Of a stretch of 64,000 nt of DNA, positions 29,372 to 38,648 are shown in pieces. The first letter of the stretch is position 1; each line of letters starts with the position of its first letter. Location of the stretch: assembly GCF_030160235.1 (NCBI RefSeq), contig NZ_BSNY01000043.1:26475-90474 (forward strand), given 5' to 3'. The DNA is from Mesorhizobium huakuii. Lineage in GTDB: Bacteria > Pseudomonadota > Alphaproteobacteria > Rhizobiales > Rhizobiaceae. Made by a program: the position numbers and the translations under genes. Under the pieces are notes generated by a model. That model was not told the origin of the DNA. It did no database searches and saw nothing but the letters and a program-made list of their open reading frames with translations.

Positions 29372-30991
29372 ATGAGCGTGACAAGTGCTGACGACGATAG
29401 CTATGACGTGCTGATCATCGGCGCCGGGCCTTCCGGTGCCATCACCGCGCATGCGGTGGCCGGCGCGGGCTTCAAGGTCATATGCCTTGAGCAGGGCGAC
29501 TACGCACTTCCGTCGGACTATCCGGCAAACTTTGATATGTGGGAGCTGGTGGCGCGTGGCCACTGGCAGGCCGAGCCCAACCGCCGCCGTAATCCTGCGG
29601 ACTACCCGCTGGAGGTGTCCGACACCGACCTCGCCCCTTCAATGTACAGCGCCGTAGGCGGATCCACCATTCATTTCAGCGCCCTTTGGGCACGCCTCGC
29701 CCCTTCCGACTTTCGCGTGCGCACGTTGGACGGGGTAGCGAGCGACTGGCCGATAAGCTACGAAACCCTCTCTCCTTTCTATGACAAGGTGGACGACTTC
29801 ATCGGGGTATCCGGACTGGAAGGTGATCCCGCCTATCCAGAGGGCTACGCTCCCAAGATGCCCCCGCTGCCTCTAGGAAAGTTCGGCAGGAAGGCTGCCG
29901 AAGCGATGAATGCACTGCAGTGGCACTGGTGGCCCCATGCAAACGCGATCCCTAGTCAAAAGATCGGCTCCCTTGCCGCCTGTGCCCGTTGGGGCACCTG
30001 CACACAGGGCTGCCCCGAGGGAGCTAAGGCATCCTTTGATCTGGCTTACTGGCCCAGTGCCATCAAGGCCGGTGCCAAATTGGTCACCGGCGCACGCGTG
30101 TCCAAGATCACCACCGACGCGGGCGGTGCGGCGACCGGCGCCACGTGGATTTCCAAGGGTGAAGAACGCCATACCAAGGCCAAACAGGTCGTCGTCTGCG
30201 CCAACGGCATCGGCACCCCGAGGCTGCTCCTGCTGTCGGCAAGCGAACGTCATCCCCAAGGATTGGCCAATTCGTCGGGTCTCGTCGGCAAGAACCTGAT
30301 GCTGCACCCGAACTGCGCCGTCATTGGATACTACGACGAAGAACTCGAATCGTGGCGCGGGCCGGCGGGTTCCGCGGCCAGTTCCATGCAATTCTATGAA
30401 ACGGATCGCTCGCGGGGTTTCGTGCGCGGCAGCAAGATGCATGCCTGCCCCACGCCGGGATTGCTGTTCAACGGCGTGGACCCGCACAGACTTCTGCCTT
30501 TCGAGGATTTGTGGGGCCCGAGTTTCCATCAAGTTATCCGTGACGCGAGAAACGCGATTTTCTGGGCGGCGAACATAGATGACCTCCCCGAGGAAAGTAA
30601 CCGAGTCACTCTCGACCCCACGCTTCGCGATAGTGACGGCATTCCGGCGCCTAAAATAAGCTATCGATATAGCGAGAACACGCTGAAGATCCGTGACTTT
30701 ACCGTGGCTCGTCTGTCCGAGATCCACAGGGCCGCCGGAGCTAAGAAAACCATCGAGATAAATGACCTGCAAGGGGAGCCCGGTCACCTTCTCGGGACCG
30801 CCAGGATGGGAAGCGACCCCAAAACTTCCGTTGTGGATGAATACGGCAGGGCGCACGACGTGCCGAACCTGACTATCTCGGACGGAAGCATCTTCGTCAC
30901 CGGGGGCGCGGCAAACCCCACCAGCACCATTGCGGCGCTGGCGCTTCGCAATGCCGAGAAACTCGTTCAGACCTTGTTGGAAGCCAATTGA
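29372..30991 (+). CDS. GMC-family FAD oxidoreductase, gluconate/sorbitol-dehydrogenase-like (copy 2)
   Basis: A 539-residue close paralogue of the gene at 9173, alike along the whole length, including LIIGAGPSGAITAHAVAG, CARWGTCTQGCPEG, HLLGTARMG and NPTSTIAALA. ATG 29372 has GAGGCAACC upstream. The frame is intact although all neighbours are remnants, and its codons are more G/C-rich than in copy 1. Many differences are silent or conservative, which points to retained selection. The small subunit behind it has lost its middle, so this copy may work alone, use the small subunit of copy 1, or be on the way to decay. Confidence 0.88.
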   Translation: MSVTSADDDSYDVLIIGAGPSGAITAHAVAGAGFKVICLEQGDYALPSDYPANFDMWELVARGHWQAEPNRRRNPADYPLEVSDTDLAPSMYSAVGGSTIHFSALWARLAPSDFRVRTLDGVASDWPISYETLSPFYDKVDDFIGVSGLEGDPAYPEGYAPKMPPLPLGKFGRKAAEAMNALQWHWWPHANAIPSQKIGSLAACARWGTCTQGCPEGAKASFDLAYWPSAIKAGAKLVTGARVSKITTDAGGAATGATWISKGEERHTKAKQVVVCANGIGTPRLLLLSASERHPQGLANSSGLVGKNLMLHPNCAVIGYYDEELESWRGPAGSAASSMQFYETDRSRGFVRGSKMHACPTPGLLFNGVDPHRLLPFEDLWGPSFHQVIRDARNAIFWAANIDDLPEESNRVTLDPTLRDSDGIPAPKISYRYSENTLKIRDFTVARLSEIHRAAGAKKTIEINDLQGEPGHLLGTARMGSDPKTSVVDEYGRAHDVPNLTISDGSIFVTGGAANPTSTIAALALRNAEKLVQTLLEAN

Positions 30992-30992
30992 A

Positions 30993-31238
30993 ATGAACAA
31001 CAGCCAGTCCATCGTCAAAGGGGAGCGGCTGTCGGTGTCAGCACCGAAGCCGGTTCACGCGCCGCCTTTTTCTCCGGAGGAAATCCGTACACTTGGGATT
31101 TTCGCCGATACCCTGCTCAAACCCGAGCTCAACCACGCTGTGCTGCAAAGCAACCCTCCCGGTCTGTTCGACGCGGCCGATCAACTCTCCGATGGCAAAG
31201 TGCGCACTCAGGCGAAGCAAAAGTTCCCGCTCGCATAA
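30993..31238 (+). pseudogene. Shortened gluconate-2-dehydrogenase subunit 3-like gene (internal deletion)
   Basis: An 81-codon frame two bases after GMC copy 2. It starts MNNSQSIVKGERLSVSAP and joins TLGIFADTLLKPELNH directly to NPPGLFDAADQLS. Compared with the 164-residue homologue at 10792, about 80 middle residues are missing in frame, and the C-terminus differs. It could be translated, but the fold is probably destroyed. Confidence 0.7.
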
Positions 31239-31256
31239 GACGGCTGGCGATCCGCC

Positions 31257-31500
31257 GGTCAAAAACGACGAATGGGATCGGACCAGCGGTTCAACGAAGC
31301 GTTGGCCCTGAGCTGAAAACTCGACGAAGGGGCTGCGCTCCGCGATGAACGATGCCGAGATCGCGCTGCCGTAACGGTTCGCGCAGGATTTCGCGGCCCA
31401 CTTCGTCGCGATCGAAGACATGTCCTCCTTGCGGGGGAGGTGATTGAACACGGTCATCCGCCCGACGTCGGCGGCCGCGATGTCATCCCCCGTCACATGA
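31257..31500 (-). pseudogene. TetR-family regulator remnant
   Basis: On the minus strand the frame contains AADVGRMTVFNHLPRKEDM (about 31475-31419), a TetR recognition helix, followed by FIAERSPFVEFSAQGQRFVE. The sequence upstream of the helix is not TetR-like but matches an AraC N-terminus, and no ordered C-terminal ligand domain follows. It is a fragment fused by chance to other debris. Confidence 0.6.
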
Positions 31501-31518
31501 TCGACGCCCCGCTTCAGT

Positions 31519-31590
31519 GGAGCGACCCTTTGATAATACCAGTCGACATGCAAATGCATCTCGATGTCGGTGGTCAGATCTGCCTCTGAC
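31519..31590 (-). pseudogene. AraC-family N-terminal fragment
   Basis: The minus strand reads LTTDIEMHLHVDWYYQRV, close to MSNIDLHVHVDLYQFVYI of the AraC regulator at 22181. Only about two dozen codons are recognisable. As at the intact locus, it points away from a copy of the shared 29-nt element (31617). Confidence 0.5.
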
Positions 31591-31616
31591 CATTGCCTGC
31601 GGCATTGAGCAAAAAG

Positions 31617-31645
31617 TCCAGCTATTTATTGGATTTTACCATTGT
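31617..31645 (+). promoter_or_regulatory. Copy E of the shared 29-nt element
   Basis: TCCAG, seven bases, TTGGA, then TTTTACCATTGT. It lies about 245 bp upstream of the bicupin gene at 31890, which heads the CoA-transferase operon, in the same orientation. The stretch 31646-31889 holds no gene. Confidence 0.6.
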
Positions 31646-31889
31646 TCCCACCCGAGTTAAATGGTGTTCTTGGCCTGCCTTCGCGGCAACAGGCGGAAAA
31701 GTAATTCACGCCACCTGCAGAGCTGCGCGCGGAAAAGTTCGGCTCTTTTCGAGCGTTGTTCTCTATCTGTCAGGCGTAGCGAAAGCGCCCTTGTTGAGGA
31801 AATTTGAAAGTCGGCGACGCCCGGCGAGACTGGTCGGATAAGTCGATTTGGCAAGATTTTAAAGCATCGTCTAGGACAAGTGGAGCACC

Positions 31890-32867
31890 ATGCAGAATAC
31901 GGTTCCGTTTAAGGTCAGCACGAAGGCGCCAGTTGAAGCAGTACTCGTAGCAGCAAACGAGGGGACGCCGGTGGGCCTCGGCTCCGAAGACGGCGGCTCG
32001 GCGCTGGTAAAGGTATCGCCAATTAGTCACAAATACACTCACTTCGCTGTCGTGGGTGTGGATTTGCCGAAAGGCGGGCACCTCCGTTCGCGGGCCTATG
32101 AACTGAACGAACGGTTGGTCATCTGTTTTTCCGGGAAAGGTCGGGTGTTCTGCGGCGGCAAGCAGCACGCGGTCTCCAAGGGCACATTCATGTTCTGGGG
32201 CCGCGGCGTCGCCGTGAAAGTGGAGCAGGAGGGCGAAGAGCCGCTTCGCCTCTCCGTGATCTCCTTCCCCCCCGGCCCGGACTCTCGTTTTGATCTCTTC
32301 CCGGTGGGTGGAAAGGGCGCCGAGGCTTCGAAGGAGTCGGCAGCTATGTTGGGCGTCGAAGATGGCGACGCCGCCGACGGCGACTTTGACGGTCATTTTA
32401 TCATCGTGCAGGATGATGAGGGGGAAGAGTATTGGCAGGCTGCACCCAGCCTGGGTTACGTCAGCATCATGATTGCTGCACCTGCTTTGCCTCTGACCTA
32501 TTTCTGCGCGGCATCGCAGCTCCTGGAGCCTGGCGCCAACGTTCGGCACCACGGTCACGTGATGTCCGAGGAGATCGTGATCGTTACCCACGGTAAGGGC
32601 CTCGCAATTTTGGGCGATGTCGCATACCCGATCGCCGAGGGCGATTTGATCGTTTTGCCCCCGACCCTGATGCACCACTTCGTCAATAACGGTACGGAAC
32701 CGCTGAAATATGGCGGCGTCTTTCTGCCCCCCAGTGTGGAGGGGGCCTTAAGGGAAACGGGAGTGCGTAAGCTTCCCGGCGCGGAAAGGCCAACGGCCAT
32801 CCCTCGCAATCCAACGACGGAAAAGCTTCTCGTAGACAAGTACGGGTTTATCATCCCCGGCATCTGA
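31890..32867 (+). CDS. Bicupin-domain protein
   Basis: A 325-residue protein with two cupin halves. The second has the metal motif GANVRHHGHVMSEEIVIV with His-x-His and Glu, and a later LPPTLMHHFVNNG that supplies another His. The first half (GGHLRSRAYELNERLV) has lost the histidines, so only one metal site is expected. Such proteins may be dioxygenases, isomerases or sensors. It heads the operon with a CoA-transferase and an enoyl-CoA hydratase, downstream of copy E. No specific reaction can be assigned. Confidence 0.8.
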   Translation: MQNTVPFKVSTKAPVEAVLVAANEGTPVGLGSEDGGSALVKVSPISHKYTHFAVVGVDLPKGGHLRSRAYELNERLVICFSGKGRVFCGGKQHAVSKGTFMFWGRGVAVKVEQEGEEPLRLSVISFPPGPDSRFDLFPVGGKGAEASKESAAMLGVEDGDAADGDFDGHFIIVQDDEGEEYWQAAPSLGYVSIMIAAPALPLTYFCAASQLLEPGANVRHHGHVMSEEIVIVTHGKGLAILGDVAYPIAEGDLIVLPPTLMHHFVNNGTEPLKYGGVFLPPSVEGALRETGVRKLPGAERPTAIPRNPTTEKLLVDKYGFIIPGI

Positions 32868-32914
32868 GTTCCGAGTTGAGCATCGTCATCCGCAGTCTTA
32901 AAAGGGATAACTCC

Positions 32915-34111
32915 ATGGCACTTCCATTAGACGGCATTCGCATCTGTGATCTGTCCCAGATCATGTTTGGGCCGTGTGGCACCCAAGTGCTTGGCGATTT
33001 CGGCGCCGATATCATCAAGATCGAGAAACCCGGTCTGGGGGACATCAGTCGGGCGATCGACCGTCATCGCCCGAACAAGGGCGACGAGAGCTCCAACTTC
33101 ATGGCTATGAACCGAAACAAGAGAAGTTTGGCACTCGACATGAAGACCGAGGAGGGTAGGGAAATCCTCCGGAAGATCGCCAGAGAGTCCGATGTCTTCG
33201 TCCATAATTTCCGGCCGGGCGTCATCGAGCGTCTTGGATTGGGTTATGAGGATATCCGTAAGGACAACGATCGGATCATCTACGTCGAGGGCTCGGGGTT
33301 TGGCACGACCGGTCCTCTGTCGCAGAAGGGCGGGATGGACTTCGTGGCCCAGGCTCTCGCCGGCGTCGCGCACGGCAACAAGGATCCAAGCGGAAAGCCG
33401 CAGCTGTTTCCTGTTTCGGCGGCCGACTTCTCCGCTGGAATGATCCTCGTCCAAAGCGTTCTTCTGGCACTCCTTCATCGTGAACGAGCAGGTCGGGGGC
33501 AGAAAATCGAGATCAACCTGCTCGACGTATTTCTGGTCATGCAGCAGCAGGAGGTCACGCAGAAGCTTCGCACGGGCCACGACTTCAATCCGCTCGAGTC
33601 AGACCCCATGGACATTTTCGCCGCATCCGACGGATTTGTTGCGGTCATAGCGGTGCTTAGGCCAAATCCGGTTTCTGATGTCTGCCGAGCCCTGGAAATA
33701 CCCGACATCACGACCGATCCCGAATTCGCTACGCTGGCACAGCAGATGGCGAACAGAACCGAATACAGACGGCGCATAAGCGAGGGGTTCAGCAAGTTCA
33801 CGACAGAAGAGTGCCTCACGCGGCTCGACAGGGTAGATATTCTGTGCAGTCCGGTGCTCCCGCTTGGCGAAACGCTTAAGCATCCTCAAGTGAAGGAAAA
33901 CAATATCCTCATTGAGCTCGATCATCCCAAACACGGACTTCTTCGTACGGTGGGTAACGCGATCAAGTCCTCAGAATTTCCACAAATCGCGTTGAAGCCG
34001 CCGCCGTTGTTGGGACAGCACTCCGAAGAGATTTTGGCGGAGTACGGCTATTCCCAGGATCAGATCGGCCAGCTGATCGAAAAGAAGGTGATCGATACCC
34101 AGCGGGCCTGA
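32915..34111 (+). CDS. Family III acyl-CoA transferase (CaiB/BaiF)
   Basis: A 398-residue enzyme moving CoA between carboxylic acids. The catalytic aspartate is probably D142 in KGGMDFVAQALAG; ADIIKIEKPG (31-40) and NRNKRSLALDMK (67-78) are family motifs. ATG 32915 follows AAAAGGGATAA; the 32876 start is unsupported. It presumably activates the substrate of the pathway that also includes the enoyl-CoA hydratase at 36776. Confidence 0.9.
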   Translation: MALPLDGIRICDLSQIMFGPCGTQVLGDFGADIIKIEKPGLGDISRAIDRHRPNKGDESSNFMAMNRNKRSLALDMKTEEGREILRKIARESDVFVHNFRPGVIERLGLGYEDIRKDNDRIIYVEGSGFGTTGPLSQKGGMDFVAQALAGVAHGNKDPSGKPQLFPVSAADFSAGMILVQSVLLALLHRERAGRGQKIEINLLDVFLVMQQQEVTQKLRTGHDFNPLESDPMDIFAASDGFVAVIAVLRPNPVSDVCRALEIPDITTDPEFATLAQQMANRTEYRRRISEGFSKFTTEECLTRLDRVDILCSPVLPLGETLKHPQVKENNILIELDHPKHGLLRTVGNAIKSSEFPQIALKPPPLLGQHSEEILAEYGYSQDQIGQLIEKKVIDTQRA

Positions 34112-34161
34112 TTCGCGCGGCGATCAGGTCAGAAGTCCCAACGACACGGTGAGATCGAACA

Positions 34162-34932
34162 ATGGTACTGGCTTACAATCGTGAAGGAACCGGCGCCCGG
34201 ACGATCTTGCTTGTGACGGGCCTCGGCGGGCATGCAAACTTCTGGAACGCCCATCGGCCCAAACTGGCAGAACGCTTCACGGTCCTGAGCTTCGACCAGC
34301 GAGGCTGCGGCGCCAATCGCGCGCGGGAAGGCGTACACACCCTCCAGGAAATTGTCGGAGATGCCATCGACATTCTCGCCGAGGCGGAAGCCAGCAGGGT
34401 CACCGTAGTCGGACATTCGATGGGCGGTGTCATCGCCCAGTGCCTGGTGCTCGATCATCCTGAGCTTTTTGAGGCTGCGGTCTTCAGCGGGACGTTCTGC
34501 GCTTTCGACAGGTATATGGAATTCATAAACGACCTGCGGCAACGTGTGCTTGACGCCGCCGGCACGGTGACTTGCGGCCATCTTTCTGCGATCCTTGCGA
34601 TGCCCGGTGGCGACGTCCTCGATCCGAATTACGATCTTATGGGTCGTATTCAGAATATCACCCAAAGCATGGCGGATGAGGTCTTGTCCGCCCGGATGAG
34701 GGCACCCTACAAGTTCGATCGGCGAGAAGAATTACGCAGCGTCGAACTGCCTAGTTTGGTGATCGGTGCGTCGGACGACATGCTCGCTGCCGAATATCAA
34801 TCCCGCGAGATCGCGGCTCTCATCAAAGGCGCCAGGTTGGAGATAATGAACGGCGGTCATTTTTTTCCCAACACGCGCCCGCAAAGATATTGGGAGATAC
34901 TGGAAGGCTTCCTTCGATCCACAGATCGATAG
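34162..34932 (+). CDS. Alpha/beta hydrolase
   Basis: A 256-residue hydrolase related to PcaD/RutD-like enzymes. The nucleophile is S86 in VGHSMGG, the likely base the histidine in MNGGHFFPN and the acid in the GASDDML strand. It may open a lactone or ring, or hydrolyse a thioester or C-C bond within the surrounding CoA pathway. It lies 50 bp after the CoA-transferase. Substrate unknown. Confidence 0.85.
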   Translation: MVLAYNREGTGARTILLVTGLGGHANFWNAHRPKLAERFTVLSFDQRGCGANRAREGVHTLQEIVGDAIDILAEAEASRVTVVGHSMGGVIAQCLVLDHPELFEAAVFSGTFCAFDRYMEFINDLRQRVLDAAGTVTCGHLSAILAMPGGDVLDPNYDLMGRIQNITQSMADEVLSARMRAPYKFDRREELRSVELPSLVIGASDDMLAAEYQSREIAALIKGARLEIMNGGHFFPNTRPQRYWEILEGFLRSTDR

Positions 34933-35007
34933 CGCTCGCACAATCGTGGATTGAAGCTCGGCAAGGCAAGTTCCAAAGCTGGAACTCGTAACCGGTAAGG
35001 AGCGTGC

Positions 35008-36660
35008 ATGTATGCCCTGATGAACATCTATTTTGCGGACCCTGTCCCGCCGGAAAGTAACGTCACGGACGTGATCGTTGTCGGCTCCGGCGCTGCCGCC
35101 CTTACCGCGGCGTTGACCGTGGCCGTTGCAGGAAAGACCGTTCGTATCATCGAGAAGACGGATGTGCTCGGCGGCACGAGTGCCATGTCTGGTGGAATGA
35201 CCTGGCTTCCCGTCAATCACTACGCCGCACGGGCCGGTCTGTCGGACAGCTTCGCCGAGGCTCTCGCCTATATGCGGGCCGCCTCTCCCAAAGGATGGCA
35301 GGAAACGGAAGACGAGCTGTGGAAAAGCCAGATCGAAAACGGCCCGCAGATGCTCAAGCTGGTCGAGGCCCACAGTCCGCTGAGGTTCAGCCTAACCCAG
35401 ATACCGGACCCCTTCGAGGAGTGCGAAGGCGCAAAATCGAGCAGAATTCTGGCGGTTGAGCCCCTTAGCAAAGCGATTCTCGGTTGGTGGCGCGGCCGCG
35501 TACGGCGGTCCACCTTGCCGCAGAGGCTCACCTTCCAGGAAACCGTGGACGCGAAGCTGGACCGTCATCCCATCCTCGGCATGCTTCAATCGCTGCCCCT
35601 GCTGTTTCGACGATGGTGGTCGGACTCAATGGCCCAGGGAAACGGCTTGATCATCGGCCTGCTCAAGGGCTGCCTGGACCAAGGCTGCCTGATAGAACTG
35701 TCCACCCGCGCGACGACGCTCAAAACCGATGACGCCGGCGTGGTGACGGGCGTTCAGGTGGAGCGGTACGGTGCGCTTCACACCTTTGAGGCGCGTAGCG
35801 CCGTGGTACTGGCGACAGGCGGCTTCGAATGGGATGAGCAGATGCTGGCCACCTACTTTCCCAGCGAGGTAGACTTCAAAAGCTCGCCGAGCAGCAATGA
35901 AGGTGACGGACACAAAATGGCGCAGGCTGTCGGTGCAACTTTCGCCCACATGGATCAGGGCAATATCGTCATTCAGCCCCCGGTCAAATATGAGGGCGAG
36001 CTACACGGACTTCCCTTGAGAATACACGCGGAGCCTGACGCTATCATCGTGGACAGGCACGGGCGTCGTTTTGCGAGCGAGTACGAGTTTTGGGTGTACG
36101 ATCGCATCATGGACAGAAACGAAGCGGGAGAGCTAATCCACCAGCCTGCATGGGTCATCAGCCACTGGCCTATGGTTAAAAGGACGCCGTTGATCCGGTG
36201 GTACCGCCGGTACAAACGTGATTGGCTTCTCAAAGCGTCGTCGATAGAGGAATTGGCTGAGCGGACCAAACTGCCCGTTCAGAACCTGAAGGACACGGTG
36301 GAGCGTTTCAACGGTTTCGCGCGCACCGGAAGGGATCTCGATTTCCAGCGCGGGACTTCGAATGCCTACGAGAGAAAGCTTGCGGCGAACTTGGGGCTGA
36401 TGGAGGAGATCGATACTCCGCCATACGTCGCCTACCGGTTCAGACCCTCCTTGCTCGGTACCAAGGGCGGAGTGCGCACAAATGCCCGGGGTCAGGCGCT
36501 CCGCGCCGACGGCACCGTCATTCCGGGGCTTTACTGCGCCGGTAATGTGATGGCCAGCCCGACCGGTGCGCGCACGCCGAGCCAGGTCGGTACCACCCTC
36601 GGCCCGTACATGACATGGGGCTTCATCTGCGGCCAAACTATCCTCCAAAGCAACCGCTGA
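35008..36660 (+). CDS. Ketosteroid-dehydrogenase/fumarate-reductase-like flavoprotein
   Basis: A 550-residue FAD enzyme: VVGSGAAAL at 24-32, GGTSAMSGGMTWLP at 55-68, and LYCAGNVMASPTG near the end. This set is typical of 3-ketosteroid delta-1-dehydrogenase-like enzymes, which add a double bond next to a keto group. In a catabolic operon, dehydrogenation or aromatisation of an alicyclic keto acid is possible. AAGGAG precedes the ATG. The steroid substrate itself is not implied. Confidence 0.85.
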   Translation: MYALMNIYFADPVPPESNVTDVIVVGSGAAALTAALTVAVAGKTVRIIEKTDVLGGTSAMSGGMTWLPVNHYAARAGLSDSFAEALAYMRAASPKGWQETEDELWKSQIENGPQMLKLVEAHSPLRFSLTQIPDPFEECEGAKSSRILAVEPLSKAILGWWRGRVRRSTLPQRLTFQETVDAKLDRHPILGMLQSLPLLFRRWWSDSMAQGNGLIIGLLKGCLDQGCLIELSTRATTLKTDDAGVVTGVQVERYGALHTFEARSAVVLATGGFEWDEQMLATYFPSEVDFKSSPSSNEGDGHKMAQAVGATFAHMDQGNIVIQPPVKYEGELHGLPLRIHAEPDAIIVDRHGRRFASEYEFWVYDRIMDRNEAGELIHQPAWVISHWPMVKRTPLIRWYRRYKRDWLLKASSIEELAERTKLPVQNLKDTVERFNGFARTGRDLDFQRGTSNAYERKLAANLGLMEEIDTPPYVAYRFRPSLLGTKGGVRTNARGQALRADGTVIPGLYCAGNVMASPTGARTPSQVGTTLGPYMTWGFICGQTILQSNR

Positions 36661-36775
36661 TGCAAACAATAGTACCCCACCCAGCCTTCGGAACTTTTAT
36701 TGCCCTGAATGCCCCCGGCATTACCGGAATTCATGAACGCCCTAAACAATCGTGCTCGGAAGAACTGGAGAATTC

Positions 36776-37570
36776 ATGACTTTAGCGGACAATCATTCCG
36801 ACAAGGTGATGCTGGAGCGCCCGGCCGAGTACGTCGCCTTGATAAGATTCGACCGGCCCGAAAAAAAGAATGCGCTGCACAGTTCCATGATCGTTGAGTT
36901 GGGTCGCCTGCTTACACAATTGGAAACCGACAGCTCCGTCCGTTGTGTCGTCATCACCGGTTCGGATTCAAGCTTCGCGGCCGGCGCGGATATCAAGGAA
37001 ATGGTGGCGTTCGGACCTATGGCGGTGGCGAACAGTCCGGCCAGGGTAGCCGCCTGGCGGGCGATCGAGTTCTTCGGCAAGCCTCTTATCGCGGCGGTGA
37101 ACGGTATTGCGTTCGGTGCCGGATGCGAGCTTGCAATGGTGTGCGATTTCATCGTCGCCGGCGACAACGCCGAATTCGGGCAACCCGAGATCAAGATCGG
37201 CGGCATGGCAGGCGACGGAGGAACTCAGCGGCTTCCGCGCAAGCTGTCTCCCAATCTGGCGTCCTACATGCTCCTGACGGGAGAGCCCATCAATGCCGAG
37301 CGGGCCCTTCAATTCGGATTTGCGGTGGAAGTGTGCACGGTGGCCGACACCGTTCCTCGCGCCGTGCAAATTGCGGCGACGATCGCGCAGCGTGCCCCTG
37401 CCGCAGTGCGTGCAACGAAGGCCTGCATCCGAACTGCAGTCGGCGCCACGGCCGAAAACGGCCTTGCGTTCGAGCAAAGCGCTATCGCCCGTCTGACCAT
37501 GACGGACGACTCCAAGGAGGGCATGCTCGCGTTTACGGAGAAGCGCCCGCCTGACTTTACCGGGACCTGA
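36776..37570 (+). CDS. Enoyl-CoA hydratase/isomerase family protein
   Basis: A 264-residue crotonase-fold enzyme. FAAGADIKEM forms the first oxyanion-hole loop and FGAGCELAM the second; FGQPEIKIG carries the catalytic-glutamate position. It hydrates an enoyl-CoA or catalyses a related reaction. ATG 36776 follows CTGGAGAA. It is the last gene of the 31.9-37.6 kb operon and supports a beta-oxidation-like step after CoA activation. Confidence 0.9.
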   Translation: MTLADNHSDKVMLERPAEYVALIRFDRPEKKNALHSSMIVELGRLLTQLETDSSVRCVVITGSDSSFAAGADIKEMVAFGPMAVANSPARVAAWRAIEFFGKPLIAAVNGIAFGAGCELAMVCDFIVAGDNAEFGQPEIKIGGMAGDGGTQRLPRKLSPNLASYMLLTGEPINAERALQFGFAVEVCTVADTVPRAVQIAATIAQRAPAAVRATKACIRTAVGATAENGLAFEQSAIARLTMTDDSKEGMLAFTEKRPPDFTGT

Positions 37571-37945
37571 CCTTATAGAGCAGGCACTTGAGAGCCGGAA
37601 CAGGATGGTTCTTCGCTAGGTGAGATTCATCGCCCGCAACGGCGAACGGTTCGTTGCTGCCGATCCAGACGGTGGCGGTTGGCAGCCCCCGGCGATCAGT
37701 GGCGGCTGGAAACGCGTCAGCCGCGGCGCGAGCGGTGCCGGCGGAGGGTCTTCAAAGGAGAATGTAGACCGCATCCACGAGGATCGCCGCAACCAGCCGC
37801 TCGCCCAGTTCGTGCGCGTTCGCGAAATGAGCAGTACCTCCCGCTAGCCCGAGCAGCTGCGGGAAGGCGACAGTTCGGACGAGCAGTGGTGACATCAATT
37901 GTCGCGGTTCGGCGGGCGTCCCAACCAAAGAGAGGCACATCTGCT
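37571..37945. other. Gap between convergent operons
   Basis: About 375 bp between the enoyl-CoA hydratase and wrbA stops. Short open frames on both strands have no recognised motif. No clear hairpin with a T-run was found. Confidence 0.4.
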
Positions 37946-38575
37946 TCAGACTGCCCTCTTCATGGCCGCTCCCGCTTGATGGTTTAAGCTGGCTGCAATG
38001 TTTGCGACATGGCTTCCCTGGTAGCGGGCTCCGCCTAATTCGATCGCGGAGGGCTGACGCGAGCCGTCCGTGCCAGTGATCGTCGATGCGCCGTAGGGCG
38101 AGCCGCCAAGGATTTCGCCCAAACCGAGCTGTCCTTCGAAGGCGTAAGGTAGCCCCACCACCACCATGCCGTGGTGAAGCAGCGTTGGGATGAAGCCCAG
38201 CAGTGTGGACTCCTGGCCGCCATGCTGCGTGGCGGTTGCGGTGAAGACCGAACCGACCTTGCCTAAAAGCTTGCCCGATGCCCAAAGACCGCCGGTCTGG
38301 TCCCAGAAATTGCGCATCTGTGAAGCCACGGTTCCGAAACGAGTGCCGGCGCCGACGATGATGGCGTCATACTGATCCAGTTCGTTGGGATCCGCGATGG
38401 GGGCTTCCTGATCCATCTTGAAAAAGGACGCCCGCGCCACTTCGTCCGGCACCAGTTCCGGAACGCGCTTGACCGTCACTTCCGCGCCAGCATCGCGAGC
38501 GCCTTCGGCAACGGCTTTGGCCATGGTTTCGATGTGGCCATAGGCCGAGTGATATAGAACGAGAACTTTTGCCAT
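37946..38575 (-). CDS. wrbA: NAD(P)H:quinone oxidoreductase, WrbA type
   Basis: A 209-residue flavodoxin-fold protein. The FMN phosphate loop is [14 protein letters not shown] (8-21), with [22 protein letters not shown] and [14 protein letters not shown] as family signatures. It reduces quinones by two electrons. Beside gentisate genes, which handle hydroquinone-type compounds, it may keep the substrate reduced or protect against quinones. It follows the FAH gene on the minus strand and likely shares its transcript. Confidence 0.92.
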   Translation of the reverse strand: MAKVLVLYHSAYGHIETMAKAVAEGARDAGAEVTVKRVPELVPDEVARASFFKMDQEAPIADPNELDQYDAIIVGAGTRFGTVASQMRNFWDQTGGLWASGKLLGKVGSVFTATATQHGGQESTLLGFIPTLLHHGMVVVGLPYAFEGQLGLGEILGGSPYGASTITGTDGSRQPSAIELGGARYQGSHVANIAASLNHQAGAAMKRAV

Positions 38576-38648
38576 TATCTACTCCGGTGGGTTATCGCCT
38601 CGCAGGGAGGCCAATGAGGGTTTTATTGAAGAGTCACAGCGGCTTGCT

